From NCBI GenBank assembly GCA_023301395.1, contig JALZUY010000108.1:1-15277 (forward strand): DNA of 15,277 bases, given 5' to 3'. The position numbers were made by a program, and so were the translations under genes. The DNA is from Nonlabens sp. GTDB taxonomy: Bacteria > Bacteroidota > Bacteroidia > Flavobacteriales > Flavobacteriaceae. The notes under the pieces were generated by a model. It did not search any database. It was not told the DNA's origin and saw only the letters and a list, made by a program, of their open reading frames with translations. Within the stretch, counting starts at the first letter, position 1; each line of letters opens with the position of its first letter. Positions 1-7,111 of this stretch are shown piece after piece.

Positions 1-1
1 T

Positions 2-88
2 ATCAGTGAGTTGAATAGTGGATTGTATTTGTTACAGCTTTATAATGAAAATAAACTGGTGGATACTTTAAAATTAATTAAAAAATAA
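2..88 (+). CDS. C-terminal end of a T9SS type A sorting domain protein (5' part outside window)
   Basis: Frame 2 is open from the window edge to a TAA at 86-88 and encodes 28 residues. The pattern IS-x-L-x-S-G-LYLL followed by about 15 residues and a lysine-rich end (LKLIKK) is what the last strands of the type A Por/T9SS sorting domain look like: I-S-x-L-x-x-G-x-Y, then a basic terminus. In that family the domain directs a signal-peptide-bearing protein through the outer membrane by T9SS and is usually cleaved off. The identity of the secreted cargo lies outside the window. The gene converges on the GH3 gene, with 14 bases between the stop codons. The call rests on a short tail, so the family is likely but not certain. 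Confidence 0.68.
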   Translation: MSELNSGLYLLQLYNENKLVDTLKLIKK

Positions 89-102
89 AATATAGTTTAT
101 GC

Positions 103-1623
103 TTAAACTTGAGATTGAATTCTCAAAAGTTCTTCCATATAATCTCTAGAATTACTTAATCTAGGAATCTTATGTTGTCCACCTAGTTTATCTTTTTCTT
201 TGAGCCAGTTGTAAAACAAATCAGGTTGAGCCTCGTGAATTTTGAGTTCTGTAAGTGTGATATTATGAGCTCGTTTTGCTTCATAGTCAGAGTTGACTTG
301 TTGCAGTTCCTGATCTAGAGCTTGAGTAAATTGTTTTAAGTCGGCAGGTTTTTGTTCAAACTCGATCATCCATTCATGAGCACCTTTTTCCTTGCCTTGC
401 ATGAATACTGGAGCAACGGTATAATCTTTAATACTACAAGGAACATTTTGCATCGCTACCTTAAGAGCAGCCTCAGCATTTTCAATGATTAACTCTTCAC
501 CAAAAACGTTTATGTGATGTTTAGTTCTACCAGTCACTTTGATATGATAAGGCGCTGTAGTTGTAAAACGTACCGTATCACCTACTTTATAACGCCACAA
601 CCCAGCATTTGTAGTGATTACAATGGCATAATTTTCTCCTACTTCAACTTGATCTAGAGTAATTATTTTCTCGTCAGGTGTTCCATAAATTTTCATAGGA
701 ATAAACTCGTAGAAGATTCCATAATCCAGCATTAACAGCAAGTCTTTATTATCATTACTGTCTTGAATAGCAAAGAATCCTTCACTCGCATTATAAGTCT
801 CATAATACTTAATACTATCGCTAGGCAACAGCTTTTTATACTGATCTATATAAGGATCAAAGCTCACGCCACCGTGGAAAAACACTTCCATATCTGGCCA
901 CACTTCTAGGATATTTTCCTTTCCTGTAGTTTCTAAAACATTATTGAGCAATACCATCATCCATGAAGGCACACCAGCAAGGCTGGTTACTTTTTCATTT
1001 ATGGTTTCTTGGACTATCGCAGGCATCTTCGTTTCCCAATCAGATAGCAGTGCAATATCATTACCTGGAGTGGAACTATAATCTGCCCAAAAAGGCATAT
1101 TATCAATCAAGATAGAACTTAAGTCTCCTGCGCTAGTTCCTGCTATTTTATCTAATTTTTTACTACCACCTAATCGCAATCCTTTTCCTCTAAAAAGTTT
1201 AGAATCTGGATTGTTATTGAGATACATACATAGCAAATCCTTAGACGCTGCATAATGGCAATCTTCTAGAGATTCTTTACTAACAGGTATGAATTTACTA
1301 CGACTGCTCGTAGTACCACTACTCATAGCAAACCACTTGATAGGTGTAGGCCACAGAATATTATTCTCCCCTTTTTTAGAGCGTTCTATATCGTCTTGAA
1401 CATCACTATAATCTCCTATAGGAACACGATCAGCAAAATCTCGATAAGACTTAATATCTGTAAAACCGTATTTTTTTCCTACCTCTGTAGATCGTGCAAA
1501 ACGAATCATGTCCATCAACAAATTGTTCTGCAACTCTTGTGGATGCTTCATAAAAAGTTCCATATCGTGTATGCGTTTCTTAAGAAACCAGGACACTACA
1601 GAATTGATTAACGGTATAGCCAT
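103..1623 (-). CDS. GH3 family acyl-adenylate/amidosynthetase-like protein
   Basis: A 506-residue protein of the GH3 auxin-responsive promoter family, part of the ANL adenylating superfamily. Plant GH3 enzymes activate acyl acids with ATP and conjugate them to amino acids. The substrate of the Bacteroidetes members is not known, and none can be inferred here. Visible motifs are the phosphate-binding loop SSGTTSSRSK (residues 101-110), the adenylate-binding YNASEGFF (277-284), GLWRYKVGDTVRF (341-353) and the hinge region TGRTKHHINVFGEEL (364-378). These are in the order and spacing expected for GH3. The length is close to that of bacterial homologues, with no signal peptide, so it should be cytoplasmic. 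ATG at 1621-1623 is the start. The gene is divergent from the DUF2797 gene, with 78 bases between them, and monocistronic as far as can be seen. Confidence 0.9.
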   Translation of the reverse strand: MAIPLINSVVSWFLKKRIHDMELFMKHPQELQNNLLMDMIRFARSTEVGKKYGFTDIKSYRDFADRVPIGDYSDVQDDIERSKKGENNILWPTPIKWFAMSSGTTSSRSKFIPVSKESLEDCHYAASKDLLCMYLNNNPDSKLFRGKGLRLGGSKKLDKIAGTSAGDLSSILIDNMPFWADYSSTPGNDIALLSDWETKMPAIVQETINEKVTSLAGVPSWMMVLLNNVLETTGKENILEVWPDMEVFFHGGVSFDPYIDQYKKLLPSDSIKYYETYNASEGFFAIQDSNDNKDLLLMLDYGIFYEFIPMKIYGTPDEKIITLDQVEVGENYAIVITTNAGLWRYKVGDTVRFTTTAPYHIKVTGRTKHHINVFGEELIIENAEAALKVAMQNVPCSIKDYTVAPVFMQGKEKGAHEWMIEFEQKPADLKQFTQALDQELQQVNSDYEAKRAHNITLTELKIHEAQPDLFYNWLKEKDKLGGQHKIPRLSNSRDYMEELLRIQSQV

Positions 1624-1701
1624 AAAGCTGAAAAAACTAAGTATTTTTACCCTACTAAGATAGTAACTAATTCAATATTAATTCTCAAAGATCAAGCAAC
1701 T

Positions 1702-2496
1702 ATGGTGGTTACTGGTACATTACGTAAAATGCAGACGGAACTTCAAGAAACGGTTCAATATTATTGGGTTTTTAAAGACAACTTCATCCACGTTAACCAG
1801 CTACTGGATAAAAAGATACATATCAAACACGTTGCAAATGAATGTATGAATTGTGGTCTTGATAAAAAGATATGGCGCCAGGGATTTTGCTATGATTGTT
1901 TCTCTAGTTCACCACAAGCTGGTGACTGGATTATGCGACCAGAGCTTAGTACAGCACATCTTGATCAAGAAGATCGTGATCTTGAATATGAGAAAAAGGT
2001 GCAACTCAAGCCGCACATCGTCTATCTCGCAAATTCTAGTAATGTGAAAGTAGGCGTAACTCGTAAAACTCAAGTTCCTACTCGATGGATTGATCAAGGT
2101 GCGCACGAGGCCGTTGCAATTTTAGAAACACCTAATCGTTACCTCGCTGGTATTGCTGAGGTTGCCCTTAAAGATTACGTGGCAGACAAGACCAACTGGA
2201 GAAAAATGCTCACTAATGATATTGAAGATGTTGATTTGTTACGCTTCCGCGAAAGCGTGATTGAACACATTCCTGACGAAGCAAGAGAATTTATTCTAGA
2301 ACCAGAAAGTGAGTTGCATATCAATTTTCCAGTACTTCAATATCCTAGTAAAGTAAAAACTGTGAATCTTTCAAAAACACCTGAACATAGTGGTACTGTT
2401 AAAGGGATCAAAGGTCAATATCTCATTTTTGAAGATGGACACGTAATGAATATACGTAGTCATGAAGGATATGTGGTAAATCTAACTATTTTATAA
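1702..2496 (+). CDS. DUF2797 domain-containing protein with a four-cysteine zinc site
   Basis: A 264-residue cytoplasmic protein resembling DUF2797, whose function is not known. Residues 48-66 hold C48-x2-C51-x11-C63-x2-C66, a likely zinc knuckle. Residues 106-135 read IVYLA, then KVGVTR, then RWIDQGA. This layout (Y-x-A, K-x-G-x-T, R-x-x-x-x-G/L) recalls GIY-YIG/T5orf172-type folds; that is my inference from pattern only. The C-terminal part (about 225-264) looks like a small beta domain (GTVKGIKGQYLIFEDGHVMNI). The start ATG at 1702 is the first in the frame. Its stop TAA (2494-2496) directly abuts the stop of the convergent gene at 2497. Residues 181-186 (RFRESV) are encoded by a copy of the palindromic element described separately. 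Confidence 0.82.
   Translation: MVVTGTLRKMQTELQETVQYYWVFKDNFIHVNQLLDKKIHIKHVANECMNCGLDKKIWRQGFCYDCFSSSPQAGDWIMRPELSTAHLDQEDRDLEYEKKVQLKPHIVYLANSSNVKVGVTRKTQVPTRWIDQGAHEAVAILETPNRYLAGIAEVALKDYVADKTNWRKMLTNDIEDVDLLRFRESVIEHIPDEAREFILEPESELHINFPVLQYPSKVKTVNLSKTPEHSGTVKGIKGQYLIFEDGHVMNIRSHEGYVVNLTIL
2243..2257 (+). repeat. Palindromic element GCTTYYGCGAAAGCG, copy 1 (inside the DUF2797 gene)
   Basis: The sequence reads GCTTCCGCGAAAGCG. With flanking bases, the 18-mer at 2241-2258 is a palindrome apart from one mismatched pair. It is in frame, encoding R-F-R-E-S-V (residues 181-186). The same 15 bases occur exactly at 10970-10984 on the minus strand, and a 13/15 match occurs at 6473-6487 on the minus strand. 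Confidence 0.6.
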
Positions 2497-2991
2497 TCAA
2501 TTAGTTAATATGCTCGCTAATGGAATAGTCTCTATGCTATAATTCCATCCTTGATATCGTTTATAAGCTCGACTGAGGTTTACTCCATTTATTCCACCAT
2601 ACATACCTGCGAGACCAGCTGCACCGAGCACCACACCTAAAGCGACCTCACCACCAAAAGTTGCCACTAAAAGGCCTCCTACAACCAGTCCTGTGGACAA
2701 ATAAACGACTGCAATTCCTAATAGAACTGCAACTAGCCTGCTGTGCTTCTTAATTTTATCAATTTCATTAAGTGGTATCAATGTTCCTTTAATACTGATG
2801 GTGTTTTCATCTACAATCGCCATTTTCCCTTTGTGTCTTACACCTGAAGTGGTAACCACACGTACCATCTGGTTATCTTCAAGAATATTGACTTCGTTTC
2901 TTTCTTCGTTTTCAAGAACTAATTGCTGGATTTGAGCTGTAGCGCTGTAGGCTACTAGCAACAAAATAAAAGTGATAATTAGTGTTTTCAT
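2497..2991 (-). CDS. Small signal-peptide-bearing membrane protein of unknown function
   Basis: A 164-residue protein I do not recognise as a named family. It begins with a signal peptide (about residues 1-20, ending SATAQ). A small beta-type segment follows at about 40-85, where VVTTSGVRHKGKM leads into TISIKG and IPLNEIDKIKK. Two Gly/Val/Ala-rich hydrophobic stretches at about 86-110 and 114-136 probably span a membrane or form a hairpin, and a polar tail follows. The 'NTISIKG..IPLNEIDKI' layout resembles small exported Bacteroidetes proteins in which a short beta domain precedes membrane segments; no function is known to me. It starts 38 bases after the stop of the AsmA-family gene on the same strand, so the two may be co-transcribed. 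Its TGA abuts the stop of the DUF2797 gene with no spacer. Confidence 0.75.
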   Translation of the reverse strand: MKTLIITFILLLVAYSATAQIQQLVLENEERNEVNILEDNQMVRVVTTSGVRHKGKMAIVDENTISIKGTLIPLNEIDKIKKHSRLVAVLLGIAVVYLSTGLVVGGLLVATFGGEVALGVVLGAAGLAGMYGGINGVNLSRAYKRYQGWNYSIETIPLASILTN

Positions 2992-3029
2992 ATGTTAGAC
3001 AGATGACAGAAAAGAGGAATAGTTGCGTG

Positions 3030-5741
3030 TTACTTTTTCTTTTTAAATAAATTATTGAGAATATTTCCTGCGGCTTCTTTGACTTTGGTCTCTGCTTCTT
3101 CCTTAACTTTTCCCACCACTGTTGTATCCTTAGGTTTTATGACCGCTGTGGAATCTAGAACTTTAGTTGTTGTCGTGTCTTTTGGCGTTTTATTACCACT
3201 AATTATATCCTTTATTCCATCCAGCGGATTCTTACCTTCCAGAATATCACTCACCACATTATTAAGAGTCTCTTCGCCTTTATCTTTCAATTTTGCTTTC
3301 TGAATTTCTACGATTTGACTCGTTAAGTTCTTTGCGGCCAGTTCTAGATTTAAATCAACATTAGGCTGCATAAACGATCCCGATAATTGAACAGGAATAG
3401 GTACTGATATTTTATCGATATCTTCATCTTCTAGCTTTGCTAACAAGGCAGCTCCTTCTTTTCCTAAATATTTTGCAGGTACATTCAAGTCAAGTGTATA
3501 ACTCATATCGTTTGTTAAACTGTGTGATCCACTTGCAATTACCTTGATGTCTTTGATATTAAAATCAAATGGTGTGATTTGAACTGCGCCATCTTTAAAA
3601 TTGAGCTTAGTAACTAAGTCCGATAATTTTAAATCATCTAGATTAATGAAACTCAATTTATCATCCAGTTTTGCAATTAATGGTGCCTTGCTTTTATCTA
3701 TTTCACGTGTCAATAACTGTGCAATGGCATCACCAGCAAGACTATTTATAATAGGTGTTAAATCATTATTCAATTGACCATTTAAGTTAATCTCAGTATT
3801 TATTTTCCCTTTTAAAGCCTGAATTACTGGAACCATTTTCTGAAACATTTCAAAGCCTTCAAAAGACTGAGCTATATCTAGGTCATTCATATCTAGTATC
3901 ATATTGAATAATGGCGTTTTCCCTTTTGTAGAAACTGACCCATCGACACCTATGTTTCCATTAAAAATATCAGTTGTTGTATTATTGAGTGTTAAGGTTT
4001 CATCGCGTACAAGAGCAAGTCCTTTCACGTTTGTAAGAGTTAAATTATCGTACAACACTATATTTGCAGTAAAATCCATGTCAGCATTTAAAAATGAAGG
4101 GATTTTGATGGCCTCTTCACTAACAGGAGCAGATTTTGAATCTGATTGCTCAGTGGCTGCAGGTGCCACATCTGTCATAAAATCTGATGTATCAAACTGA
4201 TTAGAACTTACTTTAAAACTTCCCTTCAAATCTTGATCTTTAAACATAAAACCTATGAGATTACTAATGGTTCCATTTGCTCCAAAATCTGTGTTTCCAG
4301 TTTTAGCTTTAAAATTATCAAGCTTGATCCTCATATTATTCATATCTAGATCTGCTCTTTCAATATAGAGAGGCTTTTTTAAATCTGTACTGGAATATGT
4401 GAAATCCGTTAAGCTTGCAACACCTTTGGTATTGATACTCTCATAACGTTCTTCCTCGACGCTTTTCATATCAAATTTAGTAGCCACATCAGCCACAATA
4501 GTTCCATCTAAATTCATATCGTTATCCATAGGGAAAGCCTTTGAGAGATTACCTAAGTTGATAGTTCCATCTAGGTTTAAATCTACAAGCATGTTTGAAG
4601 TCAAGTTACGCACCAGTGCATTTCCGTGTAATCGATCTTGACCTATATTAAATGCCACATTTACTACCTTAACAAAAGTATCTTCGGCAAGTCCAGTAGT
4701 ATTCTTAATCTGAGTGTCAATATTTATATGAGTCACACTTTGTGGTAAGTCGGGATATTTAAATGATGCATTATTTGAATTTATATTAATATCCAGCTTA
4801 GGAATACGCACATCATCCACAATTCCATTAATAACACCATTTACTTTAAAATCACCTGTGGTCGTGATACCATCCATGTTCTTGCGATATACTTCTGGAA
4901 TAACCGCAAAGAAATTTTTAAAATCGGAACTAGGAGTTTTAAAACTAAGGTCTACCATAGTACCGTCTTCAAGTAACTGAACATAACCATCTAAATTTAA
5001 TTTCAAATCATTTATGAGCATGTCATTTTCTTGTAAAGTATATTTCTGGTTGGGAATATCCATTAAGATTATAGCATCAAGCTCAACCTGTTGTCCTGAT
5101 AGATATTCTATCTCACCTAGACCATAGAAAACTTGAGCGCTAGTCTCTGTATCAAGCATGATATTCTCCAGGGAAAAATCACCATTACCACTATGAGACA
5201 AGTTTTTCAAACGCAACTTATTTTTAGTTGTTTGATCTTCATAACTCATATCAGAGTTATTAATCTCATAATGATTCAAGTCAAAGCTAAAACCGCTGGT
5301 AGTATCCTGAGGTTTTTCAACGGCAACTACTGTTGAGTCCGCTTTTGTAATATTCCAACTCGCTTTCTCGTTAACATTTACTTTGAGTCTGGAAATTGCG
5401 TCACTAATGATGAGCTCATTGATATGTATTGGGTCAGAAGCATCATTGAATAGATCACCTACTGGCAAATCTAGTTTCACTTCTTTCCCGTAAAACAAAG
5501 TATCTCCTAAAAATGGCTCTTTATTGATGATGGAAAGACCGTCGATAGACAATCGAGCGTCGGGAAAAGCGCTAAAAAGGCTTAAATCAACATCAGCAAA
5601 TTCTACTTGTGCATCTAAGGCACCGTTGAGCTTGTTTTTTATAATGGACGCAATTTGGTCTTTAAATAAAAATGGTGCTGCTACTAAAAGAACAACCACG
5701 GCTAATAAAAAGACTCCTAATATTTTAAATAACTTTTTCAT
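3030..5741 (-). CDS. AsmA family envelope protein
   Basis: A 903-residue protein with one N-terminal hydrophobic anchor (about residues 5-27, after MKKLFK) followed by a very long beta-rich region. The segment after the anchor (about 28-70: KNKLNGALDAQVEFADVDL, then SLFSAFPDARLSIDGLSI) is the typical AsmA N-terminal signature. The rest consists of alternating short strands with repeated LDL/DLNLDG patterns and an AsmA-like C-terminal region around 600-820. AsmA-like proteins are bridge-like envelope proteins tied to outer-membrane biogenesis and lipid transport. The last 50 or so residues are a low-complexity Lys/Thr/Glu tail ending in KKKK, probably disordered or a coiled coil. The size is usual for Bacteroidetes AsmA proteins. 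The small membrane protein at 2497-2991 follows it. The upstream region is shared with the divergent FolK/dNK gene. Confidence 0.85.
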   Translation of the reverse strand: MKKLFKILGVFLLAVVVLLVAAPFLFKDQIASIIKNKLNGALDAQVEFADVDLSLFSAFPDARLSIDGLSIINKEPFLGDTLFYGKEVKLDLPVGDLFNDASDPIHINELIISDAISRLKVNVNEKASWNITKADSTVVAVEKPQDTTSGFSFDLNHYEINNSDMSYEDQTTKNKLRLKNLSHSGNGDFSLENIMLDTETSAQVFYGLGEIEYLSGQQVELDAIILMDIPNQKYTLQENDMLINDLKLNLDGYVQLLEDGTMVDLSFKTPSSDFKNFFAVIPEVYRKNMDGITTTGDFKVNGVINGIVDDVRIPKLDININSNNASFKYPDLPQSVTHINIDTQIKNTTGLAEDTFVKVVNVAFNIGQDRLHGNALVRNLTSNMLVDLNLDGTINLGNLSKAFPMDNDMNLDGTIVADVATKFDMKSVEEERYESINTKGVASLTDFTYSSTDLKKPLYIERADLDMNNMRIKLDNFKAKTGNTDFGANGTISNLIGFMFKDQDLKGSFKVSSNQFDTSDFMTDVAPAATEQSDSKSAPVSEEAIKIPSFLNADMDFTANIVLYDNLTLTNVKGLALVRDETLTLNNTTTDIFNGNIGVDGSVSTKGKTPLFNMILDMNDLDIAQSFEGFEMFQKMVPVIQALKGKINTEINLNGQLNNDLTPIINSLAGDAIAQLLTREIDKSKAPLIAKLDDKLSFINLDDLKLSDLVTKLNFKDGAVQITPFDFNIKDIKVIASGSHSLTNDMSYTLDLNVPAKYLGKEGAALLAKLEDEDIDKISVPIPVQLSGSFMQPNVDLNLELAAKNLTSQIVEIQKAKLKDKGEETLNNVVSDILEGKNPLDGIKDIISGNKTPKDTTTTKVLDSTAVIKPKDTTVVGKVKEEAETKVKEAAGNILNNLFKKKK

Positions 5742-5858
5742 TAATCTATTTAATTTCTTGTATAATATTAAATACTACCACATAACGACATGAAAACATA
5801 AAAGCTGCTAATAAACTGTGAAAGTATGATCATCAAATTATTACAATAATTTATCAAG

Positions 5859-5918
5859 TGTAAACTGCACTTAAACTGGTTCATATCAACTCCAAAAGAG
5901 TTTACATATTAATGTAAA
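5859..5918. promoter_or_regulatory. Cluster of TGTAAA half-sites in the AsmA / FolK-dNK intergenic region
   Basis: The intergenic region (5742 to about 5970) holds no gene that I can see. Within it are TGTAAACT (5859-5866) and its exact reverse complement AGTTTACA (5899-5906), with 32 bases between. The second arm also forms TTTACAT-ATTA-ATGTAAA (5901-5918), a perfect 7-base inverted repeat with a 4-base spacer. Three half-sites of alternating orientation upstream of a gene suggest a binding site for a dimeric regulator. Which regulator, and which of the two divergent genes it would control, cannot be read from the sequence. Chance palindromes are common in DNA this AT-rich. Confidence 0.35.
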
Positions 5919-5970
5919 AGTAGCTTTTAGGCTGCGTATAATTCCTTAATTTGCTGCAAAATTTTTAGAC

Positions 5971-7110
5971 ATCGATAAAAGTCATAATCACAAGATATTC
6001 ATAGCGTTAGGCAGTAATCTAGGAGACCGTAAAAGACATCTCCTTGACGCTATTTGTCGTATTGAGAGTGAATTAGGTTTAATTATTAAAGCAGCACCAG
6101 TATATGAAGTTCCAGCAGCTGGTTTTAAAGGTGGCCATTTTTTAAATTCATGTATTCTTGTTCATAGCCATAAAAACGCACAAGAGTCTATTACCATTTT
6201 ACAACACATTGAACGTGAAATGGGACGAGTTCCTAGAACGACTGACAATTATGAAGATCGAATTATCGATCTCGATATTTTACTTTTTGATGAAGAAGTT
6301 ATCGATATACCTCAACTGCAAGTTCCTCATCCTAGAATGGAAGAACGACATTTTGTTATGCAACCGCTTGCCGTTATCGCTGGAAACTTGCGACATCCGA
6401 TATTAAAAAAAAGTATGCAAGAAATTGCATCTTCCTTCAAGAATCTCGAACCTTTAAATGATTTTGAAATTTCGCTTTCGCAAAAGCGGTTTCCAATTGC
6501 CGATCTTAACTTTATCGCCATTGAAGGAAATATAGGCTCTGGAAAAACTAGCTTATCGCATAAAATAGCTGAAGATTTCAATGGTAAACAAGTCCTTGAA
6601 CGTTTTGCAGACAATCCTTTTTTACCTTTATTTTATGAAGATACCGATAGGTATGCATTCCCTTTGGAAATGTCATTTCTTGCTGATCGTTACCAGCAAC
6701 TAAGCGATGATGTAGCACAACACGATCTTTTCTCAGAATTCACAGTTGCTGATTATTACGTCATTAAATCACTTATTTTCAGTAAGATAACACTAGAAAA
6801 AGAAGAATATTCTTTATACAAACGACTCTTTAATATGATGTATAAAGAACTCGTTAAGCCTGATCTGTATATTTATCTTTATCAGACTGAAGATCGCTTG
6901 TTAGAAAACATTAAAAAGAGAGGTCGCGATTATGAACAAAATATTGAGGCAAGCTACCTTTCTCAAATTCAACAAGGTTATGCAGATTTTATAAGATCAC
7001 AACAAGATTTAAAAATCAAAGTGATTGATGTTACAGACTTAGATTTTGTAAATAATCAAGCTGATTATTTAAAAGTACTAGAACAAATAAGTATTGCCAT
7101 AAAAGAGTAA
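5971..7110 (+). CDS. folK: HPPK (FolK) - deoxynucleoside kinase fusion; start codon unclear
   Basis: A bifunctional protein of about 379 residues if counted from ATC at 5971. The N-terminal domain (about residues 10-155) is HPPK, which transfers pyrophosphate from ATP to 6-hydroxymethyl-dihydropterin in folate synthesis. It shows IFIALGSNLGDR, the pterin-loop region PVYEVPAAGFKGGHFLNS, EDRIIDLDILLFDE and PHPRMEERHFVMQPL. The C-terminal domain (about 180-379) is a deoxynucleoside kinase of the dCK/dGK type, with P-loop GNIGSGKTS (186-194), a DRY-type motif in SFLADRYQQL, and the lid KKRGRDYEQ. Which nucleoside it prefers is not evident. A linker of about 25 residues joins the domains. The frame opens after TAA at 5947-5949 and has no ATG, GTG or TTG before ATG 6220 (residue 84), which lies in the middle of HPPK. 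The true start is therefore non-canonical (ATC 5971 or ATA 5995), or there is a small frameshift. The stop lies 1 base from the convergent adhesin gene's stop. Confidence 0.85.
   Translation: MDKSHNHKIFIALGSNLGDRKRHLLDAICRIESELGLIIKAAPVYEVPAAGFKGGHFLNSCILVHSHKNAQESITILQHIEREMGRVPRTTDNYEDRIIDLDILLFDEEVIDIPQLQVPHPRMEERHFVMQPLAVIAGNLRHPILKKSMQEIASSFKNLEPLNDFEISLSQKRFPIADLNFIAIEGNIGSGKTSLSHKIAEDFNGKQVLERFADNPFLPLFYEDTDRYAFPLEMSFLADRYQQLSDDVAQHDLFSEFTVADYYVIKSLIFSKITLEKEEYSLYKRLFNMMYKELVKPDLYIYLYQTEDRLLENIKKRGRDYEQNIEASYLSQIQQGYADFIRSQQDLKIKVIDVTDLDFVNNQADYLKVLEQISIAIKE
6473..6487 (-). repeat. Palindromic element GCTTYYGCGAAAGCG, copy 2 (in the FolK/dNK linker)
   Basis: The minus strand reads GCTTTTGCGAAAGCG, matching copies 1 and 3 at 13 of 15 positions. 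It is in the opposite orientation relative to its gene. Read in the gene's frame it gives S-L-S-Q-K-R, lying in the linker between the HPPK and kinase domains. Confidence 0.55.
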
Positions 7111-7111
7111 T

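Noticed and set aside
3904..4200. Plus-strand open frames opposite the AsmA and adhesin genes as antisense genes
   Set aside because: They show no domain motifs, and their composition is that expected of the complement of the real coding frames.
5358..5373. Fourth copy of the palindromic element (CGCTTTCTCG in the AsmA gene)
   Set aside because: Only one arm is similar (GAGAAAGCG on the minus strand) and the GCTT arm is absent. It encodes ordinary AsmA residues N-E-K-A-S-W.
5556..5574. Another possible copy, near GGGAAAAGCGC in the AsmA gene
   Set aside because: It matches only part of one arm and encodes the SAFPDAR segment, which belongs to the conserved AsmA N-terminus.
5937..5953. TATAAT (5937-5942) and TAATTTG (5947-5953) as promoter boxes for FolK-dNK
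   Set aside because: Neither has a well-spaced upstream box, and TAATTTG is one base short of the Bacteroidetes TAnnTTTG consensus. In AT-rich DNA both are expected by chance.
6220..6222. ATG as the start of the FolK-dNK gene
   Set aside because: The 83 residues in frame before it carry clear HPPK motifs (IFIALGSNLGDR and the pterin loop), so a start here would cut the domain in half.
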